Below, one piece after another: positions 49,191-58,317 of a stretch of 64,000 bases of DNA (positions are counted from its first letter, which is position 1; each line of letters begins with the position of its first letter). The stretch comes from Oceanibium sediminis (GTDB lineage Bacteria > Pseudomonadota > Alphaproteobacteria > Rhodobacterales > Rhodobacteraceae). Where the stretch lies: contig NZ_QGNX01000001.1 in assembly GCF_003265325.1 (NCBI RefSeq), positions 620,001 through 684,000 of the forward strand. Direction: 5' to 3'. Under the pieces are notes generated by a model. The model saw only the letters and a list, made by a program, of their open reading frames with translations, was not told where the DNA came from and did no database searches. The translations under genes and the position numbers were made by a program.

Positions 49191-52100
49191 TGCGGTTTCG
49201 CGCTTTCGCCATCATCGGACTCGCCGCCACGCTTTGCCTTGGCACCCCCGCGTTTTCCCAGACGGAGGAAGCCGAGGAAAGGGAAGACAACGGCTTCCTG
49301 ATCGGGCTGGTGGAGGATCAGCTTTCCACCGAGTATCGCAAGATCCGCCTGTCCGGCGTGGAGGGCGTCCTGTCATCCCAGGCCACGGTCCGTCGGATCA
49401 CCATTTCCGACCCCGAGGGCGTCTGGCTGCAAATCGACAACGCGGTGATCGACTGGAACCGCCGCCGCCTGGTGCTGAGCCGAGAGCTGTCGATCAACAG
49501 CATCGGCGCGGAAAAGATCACCATCAAGCGCAACGCGATCCCCGAACCCAGTCTGCCCGAACCGGTCGCCACCCCCTTCGCCATTCCCGAACTGCCGGTT
49601 TCCGTCGCCATCGAGGCGCTGCGCGTGGACAAGCTGGTCCTGGGCGAGCCGGTCATCGGCCTGGCCGCCGAGATCCGCGCCGAGGGCGGGCTGACCCTTG
49701 CGGGCGGTGCGCTGGAAACCACGCTCTCGATGGAGCGGCTGGACGGGCCGGGCGGCAATTTCGACCTGACCGCCAATATCGGTGGCGACCCGGTGAACGT
49801 GGATGTCCGTCTGATCGCCTCGGAGCCGGAAAACGGCGTGTTCGCCGAGCTTTTGGACATTCCCGGCCGCCCCCCGGTCGAGGCGCGCGTCAGCGCGAGC
49901 GGAACACTCGACGATTTGCAGGCGGACCTGGATTTCAGCGCCAACGGGCAAAGCCTGCTGGACGGGCAGATCACCGCGCAGGGGCAGGATGATGGCGGGC
50001 GGGCCTTCACCGTCGCGCTGGCCGGGCGGCTTCAGTCGCTGATCCCGGAGGAGTTTCACGCCTTCTTTTCCGAGGAAAGCCGGATCAACGCCGTGGGCCG
50101 CCAGCTGCCTGAGGGGGGCGTTTCGCTCGACCGGCTGACCGTGGAAAGCGGCGGCCTGTCGCTGGCCGGATCGCTGCGCACCGCGCCCGACGGTTTCCCG
50201 CAGGCGCTTGAGCTTGACGCGCAGATGGCCCCGGCGGACGGGACGCGGCTGATCCTGCCGGTGGGTGCTGGGGAAACCAGCGTGACTGGCGCGACGCTGC
50301 GGCTGTCCTACGGCAACGGCTCTGCCTGGAACGGGGCGCTCAGGATGGACGGGCTGGACCTGGGCGACGTCGGGATCGGCACTATCGATGTGCAGATGGA
50401 CGGGCTTGCGCAGAACCTCGCGAATGCCGAGGCGCGGCGCGTGACAGCACAGATCGACGGCCTGGCCACCGGCTTCAGCGCCGAGGATCCGGCGGTGCTG
50501 GACGCGCTAGGTGAGCAGATCGCGCTTGATATAGATATCGACTGGTCCGCCGGGGAACCGATCCGGATGCCCCTTGTCCGCCTTGCGGGCAACGGGATGA
50601 ACATCGGGTTCGGCGGCGCGCTCGACGGCGCGCGGCTGACCGGCAAGGCCGAGATCGCGGTGGACGACCTTGGTGTGCTCGCCGCGGTCAGCGGCCGGGA
50701 CCTGGCGGGGTCCTTCCAGACCTCCGCCGAGGGGGAGGTCAACCTCCTCTCGCGGGGGTTCCGCCTGTTGCTTGACGGCAGCGCCGGGGACCTGGCCCTC
50801 GGGGTGGCGCAGCTCGACCCGCTGCTGCGCGGCGTCACCACGCTGGAGGGCCAGTTGGTGCGCGACACGCGCGGCTTCGAAGCGGATGACTTCCGCCTCG
50901 GCAACGAGCAGGTCCAGATCACCGCGGACGGTATCTATGCGCCCCAGGGGACGGACTTCGAATTCGAGGCCGCGCTGACGGATCTCGGGCTTGTCACCGA
51001 CGCCGGGTCTGGCGCGCTGACGCTGACGGGAACCGCCGCCGGGGGCACCGACTCCCTGTCACTGTCCACCGCCTTGCTGATGCCCGAAGGCCGGCTTCAG
51101 GGCCGCGAGGTGCGGAACATGCACCTTGCGATCGACGCGACCGGCGCGCGGCTGGACAGGCTGAACGGGCAGATCACCGGGAACGCGGCGCTCGACGGAA
51201 CCCCGGTCGAGCTTGGGGGACAGTTTTCCCTTGCCGACGGGGTGCAGCGCCTGAAGGGCTTCAGCTTCCAGCTGGGCCGGACCGAGGCGGGCATGACGCT
51301 CGCGCGCGGTGCGGACGGGCTGATCGCGGGCACCGTCTCGTTGTTTTCGCCGGATCTGTCCGAGCCTGCCGCGCTGTTCCTGACCGAGGCGTCGGGCGGG
51401 GTGGACGCGGAAATCGTCCTGTCGCGCAGCCTTGGCCAGCAACGGGCGGACGTTGACGCTTTGGCGCGTAACTTGGAAGTGGCAGGCGCGCGGCTGGGCC
51501 GGGCCGACATCGATGTGATCGTCACCGACCTGTTCGGCCTGCCGCTGGCCGACGGGACGGTCAGCGCCCGAAGGGTAGAGGCCGCCGGTCAGCGGCTGGA
51601 GCGTCTGGACGTCGCGCTCGCCCGTGCCGACCAGTCGATGGACGTTGAAATTGACGGCGCGTTGGACGGCGACACCTCGTTCGACCTTGCCGGGCGGCTG
51701 GAGAACTTGCGCCCGGGGTTGCAGCTCGACCTGTCCCGCTTGACGCTCGATACGCGGGGCGAGGACGCGGTGCTGATCCAGCCCTCGCGGGTGGTGATGC
51801 GCAATGGCGCGATCGACCTTTCACCGCTGCTGCTGTCTATCGGCGATGGCGGGCTTCAGGCCTCGGGCCGGGTGGGCGAAAGGCTTGAGCTTGATTTCCG
51901 CCTGTCGCAGTTGCCGCTGGGCATCGCGAACGCGGTGGTCGACGGGCTTGGCCTGACGGGCCAGGCAACCGGGACCGCCTCGCTGACGGGGACGCCCGGT
52001 GCGCCCAACGGGGCCTTCGACCTGGCCATCCTCGGCGTTGGTACGGACGAGACCCGCCGCCTTGGCCTGCCCCCCGTGGACCTGCGCGCAGAGGGTCAGA

Positions 52101-53821
52101 CCGTGGGCAACGCCGTTACGGTCGAGGCGGATTTCAGCGCAGCGAACGCGCTGGCGATCAACCTTGCCGGGACCGTTCCCTTCGACCCGCAGGCGCGCAC
52201 GCTGGACCTGTCCATCGTGCTGGAACAGCTCGACTTGGCGACGTTCGACCAAGCGGCGGGATCCCAGGGCCTGACCGGGCGGCTGACCGGCACAGCGGAC
52301 GTAACCGGGGCGACCGGCGATCCGCGCGCCGTTTTCGCGCTGAACAGCCAGGGCCTTTCGCTGCGCGCCAACCGCGAGATCGGGATCGCCAGCGCCGACC
52401 TGGTCGTGAACGGCAGCTACGCCAGCGGCGCGCTGGTGCTGGACCAGGCGGACATACAGGGCCCCGCCGGGATGAACATGACAGCCCGTGGCCGGGTGCC
52501 CTTCGCGGGCCCGGGGCTGAACCTGTCCGCCGCCGGGCAGGTTCCGCTCGGGTTGGCGAACGTGGTGCTGGCGTCGTCCCAGTCCCAGCTGGACGGAAGC
52601 CTGTCCTTCGACGTCACCGCGCGGGGGCGGCTCAGCAATCCGCAGGTGAACGGCCAGTTGACCGTGGCGGGCGGCACTTTCGTCAATGCCCCGGCGAACC
52701 TGCGGCTGAACGGGATCGACGTTGCGGCCAGCCTGTCCGGAACACGGCTGACCATCTCGCAGGCGGGGGCGACCTCTGCGCAGGGCGGGGCGCTGAACCT
52801 GCAGGGGTTCATCGACATCAATCCTGCCCAGCGGTTTCCGGCGAACCTGCAACTCGGCTTGCGCGACCTGGTCTACACCGACGGGGATATCCTGACCGCC
52901 CAGGTCAGCGGAGACCTGGCGCTCGTCGGCCCGATCACCGGGGCCGGGTTGCTCAGCGGAGAGGTGAACCTGCGCCGCGCCGAGATCTCGATTCCCTCCA
53001 GCTTCGGCATCAACGCCGGGGTGCTGCTGGACGTGCAACACCGCGCCCCACCGCGCAACGTGCAGCTGACGCTGGACCGCGCGGGGCTGAACGAACCGTT
53101 GGAGCGTGAGCGCGCCTCGGCCCCCATGGGACTGGACATCCTGGTGCGCGCGCCGAACCGGATCTTCGTGCGCGGCCGGGGGATGGATGCGGAACTGGGC
53201 GGCGAGGTCCGTGTCCGGGGTACGCTGGCTGATGTTCAACCCGTCGGCGCGATCGAGATGATCCGCGGGCGGCTGTCGATCCTCGGGCAGCGCTTCGACT
53301 TCGACGAGGGTACGATCACGCTCGAGGGGAACCTCGTGCCGCGCCTGCGGTTCGTGGTGGAAACGGAATCCGCGGATGGCACGACTATTTTGATCACCGT
53401 TTCCGGCCCCGCGACCGATCCGCAGATCACTTTCACCTCGTCACCCGACCTGCCCCAGGACGAGGTTCTGGCGCAGTTGATCTTCAACCGCAATGTCTCG
53501 GAACTGTCGGCATTCCAGATCGCCCAGCTTGCGGGCGCGGCGGCGACCCTGGCCGGAGGCGGGGGCGGCGGCGTCGCCGGTCAGTTCCGCTCGGCCATCG
53601 GGCTCGACAACCTCGACATCACGACCGGCGAAGAAGGCGAGGTCGGCGTGCGCGCCGGGGCCTATATCAACGACAACCTCTACCTGGATGTAGAGGCGGA
53701 CAGCGCCGGGGATTCCAAGGCGACCATCAACCTGGATATCACCACCGGCGTGCGCGCCCGCGCCAGCGTGGACAATCGCGGGGAAAGCACGGTTGGCATC
53801 TTCTTCGAGCGCGACTACTGA
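49190..53821 (+). CDS. tamB: Translocation and assembly module protein TamB
   Basis: A 1543-residue periplasm-spanning protein, partner of TamA, thought to form a hydrophobic groove carrying lipids or outer-membrane proteins between membranes. The N terminus (MRFRAFAIIGLAATLCLGTPAFSQ) looks like a cleavable signal peptide and not the inner-membrane anchor of E. coli TamB. Long β-strand repeats (LDLSRLTLDT…, GQLTVAGG…) fill the centre and the C-terminal DUF490 domain contains GAIEMIRGRLSILGQRFDFDEGTITLEGN and ends in IFFERDY. Start codon overlaps the tamA stop. Confidence 0.94.
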   Translation: MRFRAFAIIGLAATLCLGTPAFSQTEEAEEREDNGFLIGLVEDQLSTEYRKIRLSGVEGVLSSQATVRRITISDPEGVWLQIDNAVIDWNRRRLVLSRELSINSIGAEKITIKRNAIPEPSLPEPVATPFAIPELPVSVAIEALRVDKLVLGEPVIGLAAEIRAEGGLTLAGGALETTLSMERLDGPGGNFDLTANIGGDPVNVDVRLIASEPENGVFAELLDIPGRPPVEARVSASGTLDDLQADLDFSANGQSLLDGQITAQGQDDGGRAFTVALAGRLQSLIPEEFHAFFSEESRINAVGRQLPEGGVSLDRLTVESGGLSLAGSLRTAPDGFPQALELDAQMAPADGTRLILPVGAGETSVTGATLRLSYGNGSAWNGALRMDGLDLGDVGIGTIDVQMDGLAQNLANAEARRVTAQIDGLATGFSAEDPAVLDALGEQIALDIDIDWSAGEPIRMPLVRLAGNGMNIGFGGALDGARLTGKAEIAVDDLGVLAAVSGRDLAGSFQTSAEGEVNLLSRGFRLLLDGSAGDLALGVAQLDPLLRGVTTLEGQLVRDTRGFEADDFRLGNEQVQITADGIYAPQGTDFEFEAALTDLGLVTDAGSGALTLTGTAAGGTDSLSLSTALLMPEGRLQGREVRNMHLAIDATGARLDRLNGQITGNAALDGTPVELGGQFSLADGVQRLKGFSFQLGRTEAGMTLARGADGLIAGTVSLFSPDLSEPAALFLTEASGGVDAEIVLSRSLGQQRADVDALARNLEVAGARLGRADIDVIVTDLFGLPLADGTVSARRVEAAGQRLERLDVALARADQSMDVEIDGALDGDTSFDLAGRLENLRPGLQLDLSRLTLDTRGEDAVLIQPSRVVMRNGAIDLSPLLLSIGDGGLQASGRVGERLELDFRLSQLPLGIANAVVDGLGLTGQATGTASLTGTPGAPNGAFDLAILGVGTDETRRLGLPPVDLRAEGQTVGNAVTVEADFSAANALAINLAGTVPFDPQARTLDLSIVLEQLDLATFDQAAGSQGLTGRLTGTADVTGATGDPRAVFALNSQGLSLRANREIGIASADLVVNGSYASGALVLDQADIQGPAGMNMTARGRVPFAGPGLNLSAAGQVPLGLANVVLASSQSQLDGSLSFDVTARGRLSNPQVNGQLTVAGGTFVNAPANLRLNGIDVAASLSGTRLTISQAGATSAQGGALNLQGFIDINPAQRFPANLQLGLRDLVYTDGDILTAQVSGDLALVGPITGAGLLSGEVNLRRAEISIPSSFGINAGVLLDVQHRAPPRNVQLTLDRAGLNEPLERERASAPMGLDILVRAPNRIFVRGRGMDAELGGEVRVRGTLADVQPVGAIEMIRGRLSILGQRFDFDEGTITLEGNLVPRLRFVVETESADGTTILITVSGPATDPQITFTSSPDLPQDEVLAQLIFNRNVSELSAFQIAQLAGAAATLAGGGGGGVAGQFRSAIGLDNLDITTGEEGEVGVRAGAYINDNLYLDVEADSAGDSKATINLDITTGVRARASVDNRGESTVGIFFERDY

Positions 53822-53923
53822 TCTCCGCCGGGGTCCGCGATTTCGAGGTACGCGATATTCCCATTCGGTTTCCTGTCGTTTCGCTATAGGTCTTGGGTCG
53901 GAAACGGACAGGAATAACGAACC

Positions 53924-54856
53924 GTGATCAATCTGCTGAACCCCTACCTGACCGTCGGACGGATGGTTTACCGCCGCCCGCGCTACCGCCTGCACGACTG
54001 GTGGCGCGTGCTGGTGAAGGTCGGCGTCGGCATCGGAGAGAAGCGCCTGTCCCTGATGTCCGCCGGTGTCGCCTTCTTCGCGATGCTGGCGCTGTTTCCG
54101 GCCATCGGGGCGACGATCTCGCTGTTCGGGATCATCGCGAACCCGATCGCCGTGCAGCAGAACATGGAACTTCTTGAGCCGATCATCCCCGACCAGGTCT
54201 ATGCGCTGATCAACCAGCAGGTCAGCTCCGTCGTCTTCGCGCCGCCGCAGGCGCTGGGCCTTGCCTCCGGCGCCAGCCTTCTGCTTGCCACGTTCAGTGC
54301 GCGGGCCGGGGTGAACGCCATGCTGCTGGGCCTGACCGCGATCACGCGCGACACCGGGCAGCGCGGCTATTTCCTGAACCTGGTCGTGGCCTACTCGCTG
54401 ACGTTGCTGCTGATCATGGTCACCTTGCTCAGCGTCGGCACGGTGGTGATCCTGCCCACGGTGCTCAGCTATTTCCCGCTGGGCGGCTGGACCGAACGCC
54501 TGGTGGACGCCTTGCGCTGGGGAACGGCGCTGTTCGCGGTGGTGATCGGGATCGGGGCGCTGTACCGCTTCGGCCCCGTCCGGCCGGCGCGGCGGATGCC
54601 GATGTTCACGCTGGGCAACATGGTCGCTTCCGTCCTGTGGGTGTTGGTGTCGCTGGCGTTCTCGCTCTACCTTGGGAATTTCGCGAATTACAACCAGGTC
54701 TACGGCTCGCTCGGGGCGGTGGTGGCGCTGTTGATGTGGTTCTACCTGAGCGCCTTCGTGGTGCTGCTCGGGGCGGAGCTCAACATCGAGATGGAGGCCC
54801 GCGCAGAGGAACTGATCCGCCGCCGCAACCCGGACCTGGACCGGCTGATCGACTGA
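53924..54856 (+). CDS. YihY/BrkB-family inner-membrane protein
   Basis: A 310-residue protein with six predicted transmembrane helices. The family signature is visible (WRVLVKVGVGIGEKRLSLMSAGVAFFAMLALFPAIGA, then RAGVNAMLLGLTAI and YGSLGAVVALLMWFYLSAFVVLLGAELNIEME). Once annotated as ribonuclease BN or virulence factor BrkB, the family's true function is unknown. The GTG at 53924 follows a CAGGA ribosome-binding site; no strong terminator separates it from tamB, so read-through is possible. Confidence 0.88.
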   Translation: MINLLNPYLTVGRMVYRRPRYRLHDWWRVLVKVGVGIGEKRLSLMSAGVAFFAMLALFPAIGATISLFGIIANPIAVQQNMELLEPIIPDQVYALINQQVSSVVFAPPQALGLASGASLLLATFSARAGVNAMLLGLTAITRDTGQRGYFLNLVVAYSLTLLLIMVTLLSVGTVVILPTVLSYFPLGGWTERLVDALRWGTALFAVVIGIGALYRFGPVRPARRMPMFTLGNMVASVLWVLVSLAFSLYLGNFANYNQVYGSLGAVVALLMWFYLSAFVVLLGAELNIEMEARAEELIRRRNPDLDRLID

Positions 54857-54968
54857 ACCGGGCTGCGCGGAAAGCCATTTTGCGCCGACAATCCCCCCGC
54901 AACCCCTGTGATGCTTGACTTGCGCCGCGCCGCGAACCCGGTCATGTTGGCCGAGGGGAGAGAGCAAC

Positions 54969-54988
54969 GCCGCGAAACAATTCGCGGC
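54969..54988 (+). promoter_or_regulatory. Palindrome in the leader of the Crp/Fnr gene
   Basis: GCCGCGAA/TTCGCGGC (54969-54976 and 54981-54988) with an ACAA centre lies 20-40 bases before the regulator's start codon. The size suits a Crp/Fnr-family autoregulatory operator, although it lacks the TTGAT…ATCAA half-sites of Fnr; a leader hairpin is the alternative. Confidence 0.35.
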
Positions 54989-55008
54989 ACGCCATACTGT
55001 GGGGACTT

Positions 55009-55719
55009 ATGGCTTTAAGATATAATGCGAACCTTCAGGTCCAGTACCCGGAAGACACCCTTCTTGGGCAGGTGTCCGAGCAGACCCGCAACGCGCTGGA
55101 GTCCTGCTGGAAAGAGCGGACCTATTCCAGCGGTCAACTGATCCTCGATGCGGAAGCGCCGGCGGGGGACGTGCTGTTCCTGTTGCAGGGCGCGGCCCGG
55201 GTCGCGAACTTTTCCGCCAAGGGACGCGAGGTGTCCTTCTCCTCCATCGTGGAGGGCGACTGCTTCGGCGAGTTCGCAATGCTCGACGGTGCGCCCCGCT
55301 CGGCCAGCGTGCTGTCCATGGACAAGTCGCGCGTGGCCACGGTTCCGGACGCGCAGTTCCGTGGCCTGCTGGCGCGCCACCCTGACTTGAGCATGGCGCT
55401 GATGCGCCGCCTGGTCGAGAAGCTCCGCGATCTGACCCGCCGTGTCAGCGAGTTCACCGCGATGCGCGCGGACGACCGGATCCGCCTGGAAATCTTGCGC
55501 CTGTTCCGCGGCGCAGAGGCTGAGGACGGCACCGCCCTTCTGGAATCCCCGCCCACGCAGGCCGCGCTGGCGGCTTTCGTCTTCACCAACCGCGAAGCCG
55601 TCGCACGAGAGATCGGGCGCATGAAACGCAAGAAGCTGATCGAACGCCGGGGGCGTGCGCTTTACACCCCGAGCGTCGATATGATCGCGGAATACCAGGA
55701 AGCCGAAGCCGCGGAATAG
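55009..55719 (+). CDS. Crp/Fnr-family transcriptional regulator
   Basis: A 236-residue regulator with an N-terminal cyclic-nucleotide-binding-type β-roll (GQLILDAEAPAGDVLFLLQGAARVANFS…GDCFGEFAMLDGAPRSASVLSMDKSRVATV), a dimerisation helix and a C-terminal winged helix (PPTQAALAAFVFTNREAVAREIGRMKRKKLI). GEFAMLDGAPRSAS resembles the phosphate-binding cassette of cAMP-binding members. The N-terminal cysteine cluster of Fnr is absent, so it is not an oxygen-sensing Fe-S Fnr. Effector and targets are unknown; it is the gene immediately before the spike/polysaccharide region, on the same strand. Confidence 0.9.
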   Translation: MALRYNANLQVQYPEDTLLGQVSEQTRNALESCWKERTYSSGQLILDAEAPAGDVLFLLQGAARVANFSAKGREVSFSSIVEGDCFGEFAMLDGAPRSASVLSMDKSRVATVPDAQFRGLLARHPDLSMALMRRLVEKLRDLTRRVSEFTAMRADDRIRLEILRLFRGAEAEDGTALLESPPTQAALAAFVFTNREAVAREIGRMKRKKLIERRGRALYTPSVDMIAEYQEAEAAE

Positions 55720-55911
55720 CCCGCGCCGCGCGCTGAAAGTGCAGCGCGCTTTACCTGACCTTAACCACGGCACGGCATAACTCCTTCGCGTTGCGCTATC
55801 CCCGGGGATCGCGCCGCGCCCTTCAATTCGAGACTGGTTTCAACAGCTGGCCCGCCGCTGCGGGGCGTCGCCCCGTGCGGGGAACGGGACGGCCTATTCG
55901 ACAGGATTTCC

Positions 55912-56178
55912 ATGACAAACCCATTCAGCCGCCGTGCCTCCTCGCTTTCCGGTCCGGGCACCGACTACAACCCAGTCACCCCCGACGACGCTACCGACCT
56001 GCCCGATGTCGCCGCGTCGCTCTACGTCGAGGGGGCGGGCACCGTCGCCTTCATTAGCGTGAAGGGAGAGAGCCGCAGCGTCGCCGTACCCGATTTCGGT
56101 TGGATCATCTGTGGCGTCGCCCGCGTGCTGGCCACCGGCACCACGGCGACCGGGATCCATGCCGTGGTGGTCTCATGA
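55912..56178 (+). CDS. Spike base-like protein (RCAP_Rcc01079/GhsA family)
   Basis: An 88-residue protein (MTNPFSRRASSLSGPGTDYNPVTPDDATDLPDVAASLYVEGAG…RVLATGTTATGIHAVV) that matches, in my reading, the family of the Rhodobacter capsulatus GTA head-spike base protein (Rcc01079, GhsA): N-terminal P(S/F)xxxxxSLxGP, 'DDATDL' and the 'RVLATGTTATGI' end are the recognisable parts. In RcGTA the spike pair helps particles bind the recipient's capsular polysaccharide. AGGAT precedes the ATG. It shares an ATGA overlap with the following esterase gene, so the two form a unit. A prophage spike/tail origin is also possible. Confidence 0.7.
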   Translation: MTNPFSRRASSLSGPGTDYNPVTPDDATDLPDVAASLYVEGAGTVAFISVKGESRSVAVPDFGWIICGVARVLATGTTATGIHAVVVS

Positions 56179-57398
56179 GGTTTGCACCGGGACTGACGCT
56201 GACTTCCGCCCCGCGGCTGACGCCGCGCGGGCCCGGCGGGCGGGTGGTGCCGGACGGCCTGCTGACGAAACCGGCCGCGCGGCTGGACGACCTCTCGCCC
56301 TGGGTTCTCGACCCGGACTGGAGCGATGCAGGCGGCAAGGTGGTGAAGGCGCCAAGCAGCGTGAAGCGCAACGTGACCTGTGATGTCGCGATCCCGGCGG
56401 GGGATATCTGGGTGGCCTATACCCAGAAGGACGCCTCCGCAGGCTCGCTCTCGGTGCAGCTGCTCGATCCGTTCCAGGCATCGCCGTTTTCCAACGGCAT
56501 CGCCGCCCAGCACGTCGCGCGGTTCACCGGAAGCGGGTTCGGCAAAGTCAGGCTGACCGCGAACAACGCATTCGACGGCGCGCTCGAAGATGTGCAGGTC
56601 GTCGACATGACGTCCCTGCTGGCGCAGCCTTCGGACATCTACATCGCCGCCGGGCAGTCGCTGATCGCGGCGGAAGCGCAATCCGGGCCCGTGGATCCCG
56701 ACCTCGACTACTGGGTCAAGCGCTGCCTGTACATGCCGGGCAACACCAGCGGCACCTACGGCACGGTGGTCGGAGAGGTCGCCGCCGCGACCGGCCCCCT
56801 GCAGATGCGCCAGACCAGCCACGGCGTCAGCCCGGCGCTGAGCTTCGCGCGCGAGATCGAGAAATCCACCGCCGCCGGGCGCACCGTGCTGATCCTGGCC
56901 TGTGCTGAGGGCGGCAGCCGGATCGTGGGGAGCGATGCGGAATGGAACCCTGCGGGCACCGTCGGCGATGGCAGATCGCTTTACGCCCAGATGCTGGCCA
57001 GCGCACAGGTGGCCCTAGCCCGCACGCCGGGCAGCCAGATCAAGGGGCTGCTCTGGGGGCAGGGGGAAAGCGACCGCTCGCTGGTGATGGACACCAGCTA
57101 CCCGCCGGCCTTCGCTGCCATGGTCGCGCAGCTGCGCAGCGACCTTGCGCTGCCCGCGCTGCCGGTGATCCTGCTCGGCCCGATGCCCGACGACACCGCG
57201 CCCGAACAGCCGCTTTTCCTGCAAACGCAGGCGCGGCTGGACCAGGACAGCGGGCATCCCACCGCGATTCCGGGGGTGCACTACGTCGCGCGGCCCACGG
57301 GCTACATGTCCGGCGACGGCACCCATCCCGTGCCCGAGGGTAACCGCATCGCGGGGCGGCTGGCGGCGGCGCGCTTCCTGTCGGAAGGGTATCTCTGA
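56175..57398 (+). CDS. SASA-domain carbohydrate esterase, possible spike fibre
   Basis: A 407-residue protein. The N-terminal ~150 residues are β-rich, without signal peptide, and suggest a binding module (TPRGPGGRVVPDGLL…VTCDVAIPAGDIWVAYTQ). The C-terminal domain is a sialate O-acetylesterase (SASA, PF03629) domain: nucleophile Ser162 in AAGQSL, the WGQGESD block (294-300), and Asp381/His384 in DGTHP. Such enzymes remove acetyl groups from sugars. Position after the GhsA-like gene and a four-base overlap suggest it replaces GhsB as receptor-binding/depolymerising fibre (inference). Its last 97 bases overlap the convergent sulfotransferase gene. Confidence 0.75.
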   Translation: MRFAPGLTLTSAPRLTPRGPGGRVVPDGLLTKPAARLDDLSPWVLDPDWSDAGGKVVKAPSSVKRNVTCDVAIPAGDIWVAYTQKDASAGSLSVQLLDPFQASPFSNGIAAQHVARFTGSGFGKVRLTANNAFDGALEDVQVVDMTSLLAQPSDIYIAAGQSLIAAEAQSGPVDPDLDYWVKRCLYMPGNTSGTYGTVVGEVAAATGPLQMRQTSHGVSPALSFAREIEKSTAAGRTVLILACAEGGSRIVGSDAEWNPAGTVGDGRSLYAQMLASAQVALARTPGSQIKGLLWGQGESDRSLVMDTSYPPAFAAMVAQLRSDLALPALPVILLGPMPDDTAPEQPLFLQTQARLDQDSGHPTAIPGVHYVARPTGYMSGDGTHPVPEGNRIAGRLAAARFLSEGYL

Positions 57399-58255
57399 GC
57401 ACGGGTGACAGCCTGCCAACTGGGCCAGGGCAGGCTGTCACGCCCGAGCATGGTGCAAAGCTGCTCCATGTCCGCGGCGAAGCCCCGCGCCAGATGCGCG
57501 CGCAGGGCGGCGCCGGGCGGCGGGATCACCTGGCGCAGCGGCAGCGCGTTCCAGCGCAGCAGGTGCGACAGGCCCGGTGCGTTCCGCGCGGCGTCCCGCA
57601 CCCCGTCCAGGCGCAGGGCCGAAAGGGCGCGCCCGCCGGAGCGCAGCACATGCCGCAAGGTGGCGCTGCGGGCGCGGTCGCTGACGTTCCGTGCGCCCCG
57701 GCCGGCAAGGGGCAGGGGTTTGTGCGGCAGACCGGCGAAGTCCAGCAGCGCCGCCCACGCGGCAAAGGGGTCGGCGCGGATGTCCTCAGCCAGCAGGCAC
57801 AGGCGGGCGCTGTCCGGAAAGGAATCGACCCATGGCCGCAGGGCGCGGGCGTAGTGGCCCTGCTCCAGGTAGCTGGGGTTCGCGTCGAGCGCCGCCTCGA
57901 AAGGGATCGGCGGGATATGGCCCCGCGCCACCTCGTGCAGGTGGTGGGAGTAGGCCCGCTCCACCGGGTCACGCAGGGTGCAGATGATCCTCGCGTCCGG
58001 CGCGAAGGCCGCCACCCGCCCCGCCGCCGCGGGATGGGCGAGGTAGGAGGGCGAGTTCTCCACCCGGCAGGGGGCGGATGCGGGCCATTGCCCCGCGTAC
58101 CAGCGATAGCCGCGATCAAAGCGCGCGCTGAAGAAATCCAGCTCCTTCCGCGCCGGGGCGGCAACCCCGGGATGGCGCGAGAGCACGTCGAACACCCAGG
58201 TGGAGGCGCATTTCTGCGCCCCGATCCCGATCAGGTAGCGCGGCGGCGTGGTCAT
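57302..58255 (-). CDS. Sulfotransferase
   Basis: A 317-residue PAPS-dependent sulfotransferase. The 5'-phosphosulfate loop is GIGAQKCASTW near residues 8-18 and the 3'-phosphate motif is CTLRDPVERAYSHH; a further ARKELDFFS segment is typical of carbohydrate sulfotransferases. It probably transfers sulfate to a surface polysaccharide or a sugar-bearing lipid. The ATG at 58255 has AGGT six bases upstream; another ATG 15 bases before it has no ribosome-binding site. Its 3' end runs 97 bases into the esterase gene on the other strand. Confidence 0.87.
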   Translation of the reverse strand: MTTPPRYLIGIGAQKCASTWVFDVLSRHPGVAAPARKELDFFSARFDRGYRWYAGQWPASAPCRVENSPSYLAHPAAAGRVAAFAPDARIICTLRDPVERAYSHHLHEVARGHIPPIPFEAALDANPSYLEQGHYARALRPWVDSFPDSARLCLLAEDIRADPFAAWAALLDFAGLPHKPLPLAGRGARNVSDRARSATLRHVLRSGGRALSALRLDGVRDAARNAPGLSHLLRWNALPLRQVIPPPGAALRAHLARGFAADMEQLCTMLGRDSLPWPSWQAVTRAQRYPSDRKRAAASRPAMRLPSGTGWVPSPDM

Positions 58256-58317
58256 GTTGCGGACCTGCATCCATAAAGATTAACGAAAACTTTAGGGATC
58301 GGCGGCAGGACTGGGAC

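Noticed and set aside
54903-54948. TTGACT promoter for the Crp/Fnr gene
   Set aside because: The closest -10-like sequence is about 22 bases away, outside the normal spacing.
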